DNA from: Streptomyces sp. Z26
GTDB lineage: Bacteria; Actinomycetota; Actinomycetes; Streptomycetales; Streptomycetaceae
Reading direction: 5' to 3'
DNA: 64,000 nucleotides
NCBI RefSeq assembly: GCF_003665095.1
Contig: NZ_RCHV01000002.1
Span: 2,476,001-2,540,000, forward strand
Made by a program: the position numbers and the translations under genes. Shown one piece after another: positions 1 to 6,988 of the stretch (positions are counted from its first letter, which is position 1; each line of letters opens with the position of its first letter). Under the pieces are notes generated by a model. It saw only the letters and a program-made list of their open reading frames with translations, did no database searches and was not told the origin of the DNA.

Positions 1-10
1 ACAGGAGCGT

Positions 11-33
11 CGGCCCGGCCGGGAGCCGGGCCG
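11..33. terminator. GC-rich hairpin, likely terminator
   Basis: Nine-base perfect arms (11-19 and 25-33) enclose a 5-nt loop. The hairpin lies just beyond the stop codon of the minus-strand gene ending at 80. Streptomyces terminators often lack a U tract, so this is a plausible intrinsic terminator for that gene. Confidence 0.4.
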
Positions 34-79
34 CGCGCGGCGAGCGGAGCGAGGCGCCTTGAACTCGTAAGGAAAGTTG

Positions 80-742
80 TTACGCGCGCGGCTGGTGAGG
101 CTCGGTGTCGAGGTCCGTGGGCGTGTAGTCGATCAAGTGCATGATGAGTTGGCCTGCTTGGACCCAGTTGATGCGGTGGTCGTCGAAGGCGACTCCGGCC
201 GCTTGGACGATGACGGGCTTCGACTGGACGGGGCAGTAGAGCGCTCCGCGTACACCGATCTGCTCGAAGCGCCGTACCCGCAAGGCCACGTAGTGGTGGC
301 GCAGGTGCGGGCACGCGTGGATCGAGGTGTGGGCACAGGGCAGGCACAGCGGCGGGTGCATCGTGTGCAGCCCCCCGTCTCGGCCGCCTTGGTCGTCGGG
401 GTCCTCCCCCACCAGCCACAGGACACCGTCCTCGTTACGGTCGGCGGGCTGCCCGCACACCTGGCACAACAGTCGGTCCATGGCGTTGCGCTGCCGCAGC
501 GGGTGCACCTTCCCGTACTGGGGCCTGCCCTTACCCGGCTGCGAGGGTGTGCGAGTCCAGAGGACGCCGGCACTGTCCCTGTCGTACGGACGCTCCTTGG
601 CGAACGCGAGGCGCCCCCGCCGTACGACCAGTTCGACATCCGGCGCCCGTTCACCGCTCCATCGCGTGATGTACGGAACGGGCACAGAAGCGGGCCGGGG
701 CAGCGTCCCCAACGGTCTGCTCTCCCGCGAAGTGTTCAGCAT
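80..742 (-). CDS. Hypothetical zinc-finger-like protein of the AICE
   Basis: A 220-residue protein I do not recognise by name. It has a CxxC pair around residues 93-96 (CQVCGQ) and a second CxxC (PPLCLPCAH) near 132, followed by closely spaced Cys and His residues (HACPHLRHH), so it probably binds zinc. There is no signal peptide or membrane segment. Its start overlaps the 3' end of the HATPase gene by 7 nt in the same direction, so the two are translationally coupled. Their pairing on an integrative element suggests accessory or regulatory cargo, but no function can be assigned from sequence alone. Confidence 0.8.
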   Translation of the reverse strand: MLNTSRESRPLGTLPRPASVPVPYITRWSGERAPDVELVVRRGRLAFAKERPYDRDSAGVLWTRTPSQPGKGRPQYGKVHPLRQRNAMDRLLCQVCGQPADRNEDGVLWLVGEDPDDQGGRDGGLHTMHPPLCLPCAHTSIHACPHLRHHYVALRVRRFEQIGVRGALYCPVQSKPVIVQAAGVAFDDHRINWVQAGQLIMHLIDYTPTDLDTEPHQPRA

Positions 743-1152
743 GCCTCCGCCCCCGGGGTCGTCCGGCCGAGAAGGTGAGCCGTCGCGGTATGTCCGTGCG
801 CGTGGCGCGTGATGTGCACGCTCGCCGCGAGGAGGTGCACCAGGATCAGCCCGCGCCCGCTGCTGTCCAGCTCGCCCGGCTGCCGCACCCGTGGGCCCTC
901 CTCGCCGCTGCCCCAGTCCGTGACGGCGACGGTGAGCGCGCTCGCGCCCAGGCTGAGGACGACACGGAAACGGCTGCTACAGGCGTGCGTCACCGCCTTC
1001 CCGCCCAGCTCCGAGACGATCAGCGCCACGTCGTCCGCGTACGACGTATCCCGCAGCACGTCCTGGGTCCAGCGGCGGGCCCGGCCGACTTCTTCCGGGA
1101 GACCCGGACAGGTGAGTTCCCAGATCCGCACCCTACTCATATACTCGTGCAT
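736..1152 (-). CDS. HATPase-fold ATP-binding protein (anti-sigma-like), degenerate N box
   Basis: A 138-residue single-domain GHKL ATPase of the RsbW/SpoIIAB-like type common in streptomycetes. The G1 region (TDWGSGEEGP) and a G2-like segment (SSGRGLILVHLL) are present. The N box reads ELGGKAVTHA, where the family normally has an asparagine that coordinates Mg-ATP (ELxxNAxxH); here it is lysine. ATP binding or kinase activity may therefore be weakened. The start at 1152 is the first ATG; an internal ATG at 1140 is an alternative. It is coupled to the downstream zinc-finger gene. Confidence 0.8.
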   Translation of the reverse strand: MHEYMSRVRIWELTCPGLPEEVGRARRWTQDVLRDTSYADDVALIVSELGGKAVTHACSSRFRVVLSLGASALTVAVTDWGSGEEGPRVRQPGELDSSGRGLILVHLLAASVHITRHAHGHTATAHLLGRTTPGAEAC

Positions 1153-1197
1153 ACAAGTCCTTCCATGCTGGTGACCGCTGTGGGTGATGAGTTGGAG

Positions 1198-1635
1198 CTA
1201 GACGAGTTTCACGCCGTCGTGCGCGCGCACGGCAGGCGGCGACGCGGCGTCCAGGGCGTCGAGTACGCGGATCGCGTACGCCTCGTCGGCCAGTTCGGAG
1301 ACCTCCGCGCGGGTGGCCCAGCGCAGGGCGTACGTCTCCTCACCGGTGGTCGGGCTGCCGTCCGCCGCAGCGCAGCGGAAGACGAGCGAGACGATGAGAC
1401 CCGTCATGTTCTTGTACGCGCCCGTGAGGACGGCGTTGTCCGCGATCTTGATGCCGGTCTCTTCGAGGACCTCGCGCGCGAGCGCTTCGGGGATCGTCTC
1501 GCCGGGTTCGAGGACGCCGCCCGGCGGCTCCCAACGCCCGTTGTCGCGGCGCTGGATGAGCAGCGCGCGGCCGTGGTCGTCGACGATGACCCCGGCGACG
1601 CTCACGGAGTGGGGGCGTTCGGCAGCAGTGCTCAC
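1198..1635 (-). CDS. Nudix hydrolase, possible Pif-like immunity protein
   Basis: A 145-residue Nudix protein. The complete Nudix box is visible (GGVLEPGETIPEALAREVLE then ETG), fitting Gx5Ex7REUxEExGU. I chose the GTG at 1635, after which the domain begins; a longer frame starts at 1692. It is divergent from the GntR repressor with about 90 nt between them. In pSAM2 the immunity factor Pif carries a Nudix motif and blocks redundant transfer between donor cells. The same neighbourhood makes a Pif-like role an attractive inference, but ordinary nucleotide-pool cleaning is equally compatible with the sequence. Confidence 0.85.
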   Translation of the reverse strand: MSTAAERPHSVSVAGVIVDDHGRALLIQRRDNGRWEPPGGVLEPGETIPEALAREVLEETGIKIADNAVLTGAYKNMTGLIVSLVFRCAAADGSPTTGEETYALRWATRAEVSELADEAYAIRVLDALDAASPPAVRAHDGVKLV

Positions 1636-1698
1636 GTTCGTCGGTTTCCTCGGGCTTCGGGTGACTAGAGTTCTCCACCGTAGCAACAGCACTCAGCC

Positions 1699-1712
1699 TC
1701 TCGTCTAGATAT
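1699..1712. promoter_or_regulatory. Putative HutC-type GntR operator upstream of the repressor gene
   Basis: The core GTCTAGAT at 1703-1710 differs in one base from GTCTAGAC, which fits the HutC-subfamily consensus GTMTAKAC. It lies 19 nt before the start of the GntR gene and inside the divergent region with the Nudix gene. Binding here would give autorepression and co-control of the Nudix gene. Confidence 0.45.
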
Positions 1713-1728
1713 CCGAAGGAGTTACACC

Positions 1729-2517
1729 ATGGCGGCTCTCCCCTCCGGGGTTCTCGGAGTGATCGACTCCACCAGTGACCGCGCCGTGTTCCGGCAGATC
1801 GCGGACCGGTTGCGGGAGGCGATCGACAAGGGCCGGTTCAAGGAGGGTGCCAAGCTGCCGTCCGAGTCGGAGTTGGTGGAGCACTTCGGGGTGTCCCGGA
1901 TGACGGTGCGCAACTCCCTTTCCATCCTCCAGAGCGAGGGGCTGGTCTCGTCGGAGCACGGCAAGGGCGTCTTCGTACGGCCGCGCCCGCCCGTACGGCG
2001 GCTGGCTTCCGACCGGTTCGCGCGGCGCCACCGGGAGCAGGGCAAGTCCGCGTTCACGGTGGAGGCCGAAGCCGCGGGCAGCCGCCCGGAGGTGGACAGT
2101 CTGAAGGTGCGCGAGGAGCGGCCAACTTCCGACATCTCCGCCCGACTTGGCCAGCCGCGCAAGGTGCTCGCCCGGCGCCGCCGCTACCTGCTGGACGGTC
2201 GCCCGGTCGAGTTCGCCGTCTCGTACCTCCCGCTGGACCTGGCCCGTGACACCCCCATCGCCGAGCCCAACCCCGGCCCCGGCGGCATCTACGCCCGCCT
2301 GGAGGAACTGGGCCACCGCCTCGACCACTTCGACGAGGAGGTACGGGCCCGCATGCCCTCGCCCGACGAAGTGAAGACGCTCCGGCTCGCCTCCGGCGTG
2401 CCCGTCATCCAACTCGTGCGGACCGCGTACGACACCGAGGGCCGCGCCGTTGAGGTCTGCGACACGGTGATGTCGGCGGACGCGTACGTACTGGCCTACC
2501 AACTCCCCGCCAACTGA
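1729..2517 (+). CDS. GntR-family (HutC type) repressor, KorSA-like
   Basis: A 262-residue regulator. The N-terminal winged helix-turn-helix spans about residues 18-85 (PSESELVEHFGVSRMTVRNSL) and is followed by a UTRA-type effector domain to the C-terminus. The start is fixed by AAGGAG at 1716-1721, seven bases from the ATG. In pSAM2, KorSA of this family represses pra and hence replication, excision and transfer. Here HutC-type sites lie before its own gene and twice before the transfer operon, supporting the same role. The UTRA ligand is unknown. Confidence 0.9.
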   Translation: MAALPSGVLGVIDSTSDRAVFRQIADRLREAIDKGRFKEGAKLPSESELVEHFGVSRMTVRNSLSILQSEGLVSSEHGKGVFVRPRPPVRRLASDRFARRHREQGKSAFTVEAEAAGSRPEVDSLKVREERPTSDISARLGQPRKVLARRRRYLLDGRPVEFAVSYLPLDLARDTPIAEPNPGPGGIYARLEELGHRLDHFDEEVRARMPSPDEVKTLRLASGVPVIQLVRTAYDTEGRAVEVCDTVMSADAYVLAYQLPAN

Positions 2518-2573
2518 ACGCTGTTGACGCCTCGCACCGGCTGTCTCTCCGGGACTCGTACACCTCACCACGC

Positions 2574-2593
2574 CAACTCGTATAGACGAGTTG
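2574..2593. promoter_or_regulatory. Perfect inverted repeat, GntR operator 1 of the transfer operon
   Basis: Eight-base arms (2574-2581 and 2586-2593) flank ATAG, creating the core GTATAGAC. This core fits the HutC consensus GTMTAKAC exactly. It lies between the repressor gene and the transfer genes. Confidence 0.6.
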
Positions 2594-2651
2594 CTGAGTG
2601 GTGTGGCACAGTGGGGGAAGTCCCAGTCCAACCGGCACCGCTCGACGCATC

Positions 2652-2663
2652 TTGTATAGACAA
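2652..2663. promoter_or_regulatory. Second GTATAGAC operator of the transfer operon
   Basis: The sequence TTGTATAGACAA contains the same GTATAGAC core as the site 75 nt upstream. It sits about 45 nt before the first transfer-operon start codon, so a bound repressor would cover or abut the promoter. Confidence 0.55.
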
Positions 2664-2705
2664 CTATGTGTGAGTGGTGCCGGTTCAAGTCCAAGGAGAG
2701 ACACC

Positions 2706-3056
2706 GTGCGCACCATGCGTATCGAGACCTCGAACGCCACGATCCTGCTCACCGAAGCGCCCGCGCTCAAGGTCCGCGACCGGCAGACGGGCGAGATCGC
2801 CAAGGACGCCGCGACCGGCGAAGCGTTGATGAAGCTCGGCGTCGTCTACATCGACGAGGGCGAGTCCTCGCTCCTCCAGGTCACCGTGCCGGAGAGCGGC
2901 GTGACCGACGAACTGACCCTGGGCGCCCCGGTGTCCCTGCCGGGTCTGGTAGCCCGCCCGTGGGAGTCGGTGTTCAACGGGCAACAGCGGCACGGCATCG
3001 CCTTCCGCGCGGCAGCCGTCACGGCGGGTACCGCGCCTGCCGGGTTGGGGGTCTGA
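2706..3056 (+). CDS. Conserved small AICE protein, function unknown
   Basis: A 116-residue acidic, mostly beta-like soluble protein with no motif I recognise. The GTG at 2706 is chosen because GGAGAG ends 6 nt upstream; the ATG at 2715 is an alternative and would leave a long spacer. It is the first gene behind the two GntR operators and ends 4 nt before the transfer ATPase. It therefore probably belongs to the conjugation/replication operon and could assist transfer or regulate it. Confidence 0.75.
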   Translation: MRTMRIETSNATILLTEAPALKVRDRQTGEIAKDAATGEALMKLGVVYIDEGESSLLQVTVPESGVTDELTLGAPVSLPGLVARPWESVFNGQQRHGIAFRAAAVTAGTAPAGLGV

Positions 3057-3060
3057 CCCG

Positions 3061-4437
3061 ATGTCGGAACTCCTGACGCTGATGCAGGTGGGTGCCCCCG
3101 TCGCCGCTGCCGGTGGTGGGGCCGCCTACCTCCGGGCCCGGCACCCGGCGGCCTGGTGGTCCACGGTCGGACTGCCCGTCTCGGCCACCCGGCTGACCCT
3201 CTCGTACGACGCGGTGATGGAGGCGTGCGGCCTGAGCGTCGCGCCCTCCCGGCTCCGTTCCTTCACGGTGGGGACGGCAACGCGCCGCGAAGTAGGGCCC
3301 GTTCCGCCCCACCGGGGTGCGCTGCGCCCGACCGCGACCGGCATGCGCGTACGGCTGCGCCTCGCCCCCGGACAGGAACCGGCGGACGTGGTCGCCTCGG
3401 CGGAACGCCTCCGGCACGCCTGGGGCGTGCACGCGGTCTACGTGCACGAGGTGAAGCCGGGCGTCGTCGAACTGCGGCTCGTCGGCTTCGACGTGCTGAA
3501 CCGGGTACGGATGCCGCGCCGGTCCGGCGCCGGTCCGCTGCGGGTACCGGTGGCGTTGCGCGAGGACGCGTCCCCGTTCGTCCGCGACTACCGCGCGATA
3601 CCGCACCAACTCACCCTCGGCGCCACGCTGTCGGGCAAGTCCATGTACCTGCGGCACCTGGTCGCCGGACTCGCCGGACAGCCCGTGGCGCTGGCGGGCA
3701 TCGACTGCAAACGGGGTGTGGAGTTGGCCCCGTTCGCCTCCCGTCTCTCCGCCCTGGCGACCGACCCCGAACAGGCCGCCGAGCTGCTGCCCGCCCTGGT
3801 CGCGTTGATGGATGAGCGCTACGACCTGATCCGCGCCCGGCAGGGCATCGCGCCCAGCACCCCGGACGAGGAGATCACCTCCGACATCTGGGGCCTGCCG
3901 GAGCACCAACGCCCGGTGCCCGTCGTGCTGTTCGTGGACGAGGTGGCCGAACTGTTCCTCACCGCCTGCCGCAAGGACGAGGAACGGCGGGACGAGATGG
4001 TCACCCACCTCGTGCGCCTGGCCCAGCTCGGCCGCGCCGCCGGTATCCATCTGGAGGTCTGCGGCCAGCGCTTCGGCGCCGAACTGGGCAAGGGCGCCAC
4101 CATGCTCCGCGCCCAACTGACCGGCCGCGTCTGCCACCGCGTCAACGACGAGGCGTCCGCGAAGATGGCGCTGGGCGACATCGCCCCCGAAGCGGTCGGC
4201 GCCGCCTGCGCCATTCCCGCCGAACGCCCCGGCCTGGCCGTCGCCGGGGACACCTCCGGCGGCTGGTCCCGCATCCGTACGCCGTACCTCTCGCTGGCCG
4301 ACGCCGCCGCCACCTGCGACCGGTACGCCCACCTCGTACCGCACCTGCCCGCGCTGGCGCCGTTCCGGCCCACCGCCCCGGTCCGTCCGGCGCAGCCGCC
4401 GGTGCCGCTGGCGAAGCTCTGGCCCGTGGCCGACTGA
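3061..4437 (+). CDS. FtsK/SpoIIIE-type conjugal transfer ATPase (TraSA/TraB-like)
   Basis: A 458-residue DNA translocase. The P-loop GATLSGKS lies near residue 190, and the Walker B segment VVLFVDEVAEL near 290 follows a stretch of hydrophobics. In Streptomyces conjugation this single hexameric motor moves double-stranded DNA between mycelial compartments and is the only protein strictly needed for intermycelial transfer. The N-terminus has only a weak hydrophobic segment (residues 8-26), so membrane attachment may need partners such as the Spd proteins encoded next. It starts 4 nt after the preceding gene. Confidence 0.92.
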   Translation: MSELLTLMQVGAPVAAAGGGAAYLRARHPAAWWSTVGLPVSATRLTLSYDAVMEACGLSVAPSRLRSFTVGTATRREVGPVPPHRGALRPTATGMRVRLRLAPGQEPADVVASAERLRHAWGVHAVYVHEVKPGVVELRLVGFDVLNRVRMPRRSGAGPLRVPVALREDASPFVRDYRAIPHQLTLGATLSGKSMYLRHLVAGLAGQPVALAGIDCKRGVELAPFASRLSALATDPEQAAELLPALVALMDERYDLIRARQGIAPSTPDEEITSDIWGLPEHQRPVPVVLFVDEVAELFLTACRKDEERRDEMVTHLVRLAQLGRAAGIHLEVCGQRFGAELGKGATMLRAQLTGRVCHRVNDEASAKMALGDIAPEAVGAACAIPAERPGLAVAGDTSGGWSRIRTPYLSLADAAATCDRYAHLVPHLPALAPFRPTAPVRPAQPPVPLAKLWPVAD

Positions 4438-4531
4438 ACCCGTTCCCCCTCCCGGTCGGCGTGACCGCCTCGCGCCGCTTCCCTACCCCCGCCATGCCCG
4501 GAACCGGAACCCGAACGGAAGGAGCCGCCCC

Positions 4532-5137
4532 GTGCGCGCCCAACTGGCCCGCCTCGACGCGGTACTCGTGCAAGCGGTCATCGCCGCCGCGCTGTCCTTC
4601 GCCCACCTGCACGACCTGGCGTCGGCGGCCGGGCAGACCGGCTGGAAGGCGTGGGCCTACCCGGTCTCCGTCGACCTGCTGCTCGTCGCCGCCTGGCAGC
4701 GGCTGCGGACCGGGCCCGACAAGGTGGCGGGCTGGTGCTGGTTCCTCGTCGCCCTGACGGCCTCGCTCGGCGCGAACGTCGCGACGGCCGGGCTGCTGGA
4801 CCTGGACGACGTACCCGCCTGGCTCCGCATCCTCGTCGCGGGCTGGCCCGCCGTCGCCTTCCTCGGCGGCACCCTCCTCGCCCACCCGACACCCCGTACG
4901 GAGTCGGCAGCGGAAGAGGAGCGGACCGCCGAGCCGGAGACGGAGCAGGAGCACGCGGAGCCTGCCGAACCGGTGCCCACGGGCCCGCCCGTACCGGCCG
5001 CGCTCGTCGAGCACGCACGCAAGGTCGCCGCCGCCCACCACGCCCGTACGGGCTCACCCATCGACACCGGCACCCTCCGCGCCCGCCTCGGCGTACCGGC
5101 GCCGCTCGCGGAACGCATCGCCGCCCAACTCATCTGA
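4532..5137 (+). CDS. DUF2637-like membrane protein, Spd-type spread protein
   Basis: A 201-residue protein. Hydrophobic segments lie at about residues 10-28, 45-58, 70-90 and 98-117, giving a four-helix membrane domain. A charged Glu/Ala/Pro-rich linker and a C-terminal soluble segment follow. The GTG start follows GGAAGGAG with a suitable gap. Small membrane proteins in this position of AICEs and Streptomyces plasmids are Spd proteins, which help spread DNA inside the recipient mycelium. The family assignment is by topology and context. Confidence 0.75.
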   Translation: MRAQLARLDAVLVQAVIAAALSFAHLHDLASAAGQTGWKAWAYPVSVDLLLVAAWQRLRTGPDKVAGWCWFLVALTASLGANVATAGLLDLDDVPAWLRILVAGWPAVAFLGGTLLAHPTPRTESAAEEERTAEPETEQEHAEPAEPVPTGPPVPAALVEHARKVAAAHHARTGSPIDTGTLRARLGVPAPLAERIAAQLI

Positions 5138-5174
5138 CAGCACCGACAGTTCCCGCCCGCCGAACGGAGAACCC

Positions 5175-5297
5175 GTGAACCTGCCCCTGCTCGCCGCCCT
5201 CGGCCTCACCGCCTGGGCCGTCGTGACGTTCCTCGGCGTACGCCCCTGGCTCGTCGCCGCCCTCGCGGTCGCCGCCCTCGTACTCGTCCACGCCTGA
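5175..5297 (+). CDS. 40-residue membrane peptide, SpdD/SpdA-like
   Basis: A very small gene. GTG at 5175 follows ACGGAGA, and the product runs 40 codons to TGA at 5295. It is nearly all hydrophobic (two short Leu/Ala/Val helices separated by VRPW), so it is probably a membrane microprotein. Tiny hydrophobic proteins commonly sit between the transfer ATPase and rep in AICEs. The steady codon bias and ribosome site support it being real; its role is inferred only from position. Confidence 0.6.
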   Translation: MNLPLLAALGLTAWAVVTFLGVRPWLVAALAVAALVLVHA

Positions 5298-5405
5298 ACC
5301 CGCACGCACCAAAGCGGCCACCGGGGCGGCCTCGATACCGCCAAGCATCCGCCGCCCCGGTGGCCCGACTCCGCCACGACCCGTAAGCCGCAAAGGAGAA
5401 GCACC

Positions 5406-6779
5406 ATCATCGCCCGCAACCGTCCGGCCCCGCTCGCGGAAGTCGGAAACCTCGCCTCGTCCGGCGCCCTGCCCGGACTGCTCCGCCAACTGTCCACGCT
5501 CGGCGGCTGCACCCGCCCCGTACGCCTCGCCGGGTACCGCGCCGAACACCCCCTCGACACCGCGACCGGCGAGATCGGCCCCGCCCGGCACCGCCTCGAC
5601 TCCGCCGAACTGCCCGCCGGTCACCTCCTGGTGCGCTGCGGCAACCGCCGTTCCACCCGCTGCGCCGCCTGCGCCGAGACCTACCGCCGCGACACGTACC
5701 ACCTGATCACCGCCGGACTGCGCGGCGGCAAGGGCACCCCCGAGGAGGTCACCACCCACCCGCGCGTCTTCGCCACCTTCACCGCCCCCGGCTTCGGCCC
5801 CGTGCACAACCGCCCCACCGGGCCCAGCGGTTCACCCCGCCCCTGCCGCTGCGGCCGACGCCACCAGCCGGACGAACCCGCGCTCGGCACACCGCTGGCC
5901 CCCGAACGGTACGACTACGAGGCCGCCGTCCTCTGGAACGCCCACGCAGGTGCCCTTTGGCGCCGCTTCACCATCCACCTGCGCCGGGAGATCGCCAAGC
6001 GTGCCGGACTCACCCAACGCGCCTTCCGCCACCACGCACGCGTCTCGTTCGCCAAGGTCGCGGAGTATCAGAAGCGCGGCGCCGTCCACTTCCACGCCGT
6101 CGTACGCCTCGACGGCCCGACCGGCGGCAGCACACCCCCGCCCCGCTGGGCGACGGCCGAGCTGCTGACCGACTCGATCCACGCCGCCGCCCACACCGCC
6201 CGCGTCAACGGGCCCACCGTCGACGGCCGTACGCACACGTTCGCCTTCGGCCGCCAGCTCGACGTACGCACCATCCACGGCCCCGACCTCGACGCCGGCA
6301 CCCAACTCACGGACCGGGCCGTCGCCGCGTACATCGCCAAGTACGCCACCAAGGGCGCCGAGACCGCGACCGGCACCCTCGACCGCCCCCTGAAGTTCGC
6401 CGCCGAACTCGCCCAACTCGACCTGCCCCCGCACGCCGAACGCCTCATCCGCACCGCCTGGGCCCTCGGCGCCCGCAAGGACCTCGCCCACCTCCGGCTA
6501 CGCGCCTGGGCGCACATGCTCGGCTTCCGCGGCCACTTCTCCACCAAGACCCGCCACTACTCCACCACCCTCGGCACCCTCCGCCAGGCCCGCGCCGACT
6601 GGCGCCGCCTCCGAGCCGCCCACGCACACGGCGAGACCCCGCGCCCCGCCGACAACCCCGCTGACGAAACCACCCTCGTCCTCGCCCACTGGGCCTACGC
6701 CGGAACCGGCCTCAACCCCACCGAGGAGTGGCTGACCGCCTCACTCGCCGCACCCGCGCAGGAAGGGGGTAGCGCCTGA
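5406..6779 (+). CDS. RepSA-type rolling-circle replication initiator
   Basis: From 5406 the frame encodes 457 residues, close to pSAM2 RepSA. Rolling-circle motifs are visible: an HxH metal-binding motif in AVHFHAVVRLDG and a catalytic Tyr/Lys motif in AAYIAKYATKG. An N-terminal CGNRR...CAAC cysteine cluster is also present. The first ATG/GTG that opens the frame (5631) would remove about 75 conserved-looking residues. The only start with a good ribosome site (AAAGGAG at 5392-5398) is an ATC at 5406, a rare start codon or a mutated ATG. The stop overlaps the xis ATG by one base. Confidence 0.9.
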   Translation: MIARNRPAPLAEVGNLASSGALPGLLRQLSTLGGCTRPVRLAGYRAEHPLDTATGEIGPARHRLDSAELPAGHLLVRCGNRRSTRCAACAETYRRDTYHLITAGLRGGKGTPEEVTTHPRVFATFTAPGFGPVHNRPTGPSGSPRPCRCGRRHQPDEPALGTPLAPERYDYEAAVLWNAHAGALWRRFTIHLRREIAKRAGLTQRAFRHHARVSFAKVAEYQKRGAVHFHAVVRLDGPTGGSTPPPRWATAELLTDSIHAAAHTARVNGPTVDGRTHTFAFGRQLDVRTIHGPDLDAGTQLTDRAVAAYIAKYATKGAETATGTLDRPLKFAAELAQLDLPPHAERLIRTAWALGARKDLAHLRLRAWAHMLGFRGHFSTKTRHYSTTLGTLRQARADWRRLRAAHAHGETPRPADNPADETTLVLAHWAYAGTGLNPTEEWLTASLAAPAQEGGSA

Positions 6780-6988
6780 TGAGCGCCCTCACGCCCAAGT
6801 GGCACACCACGGCCGAGGTCGCCGTGATGCTCGGCTTCGGACTCTCCAAGACGAAGATGCTCGTCCTCACCGGCGAGATCCGCTCGGTCAAGGTCGGCCG
6901 CAACCGCCGCATCCTGCCCGTCTGGGTGGACGAGTACGTGCAGCGCTGCGCCGCCGAGGCCGACGAGCCCGTGAGGTGGTCGGCGTGA
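6779..6988 (+). CDS. xis: Excisionase-like helix-turn-helix protein (Xis)
   Basis: A 69-residue protein with a MerR/HTH_17-type winged helix (TTAEVAVMLGFGLSKTKMLV) and a beta wing (SVKVGRNRRILP). AICE excisionases have this size and fold, bending DNA at att sites so that the integrase excises rather than integrates. Its ATG overlaps the rep stop by one base, and its stop overlaps the integrase GTG. Rep, Xis and Int are thus made from one message, as in pSAM2. Confidence 0.88.
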   Translation: MSALTPKWHTTAEVAVMLGFGLSKTKMLVLTGEIRSVKVGRNRRILPVWVDEYVQRCAAEADEPVRWSA

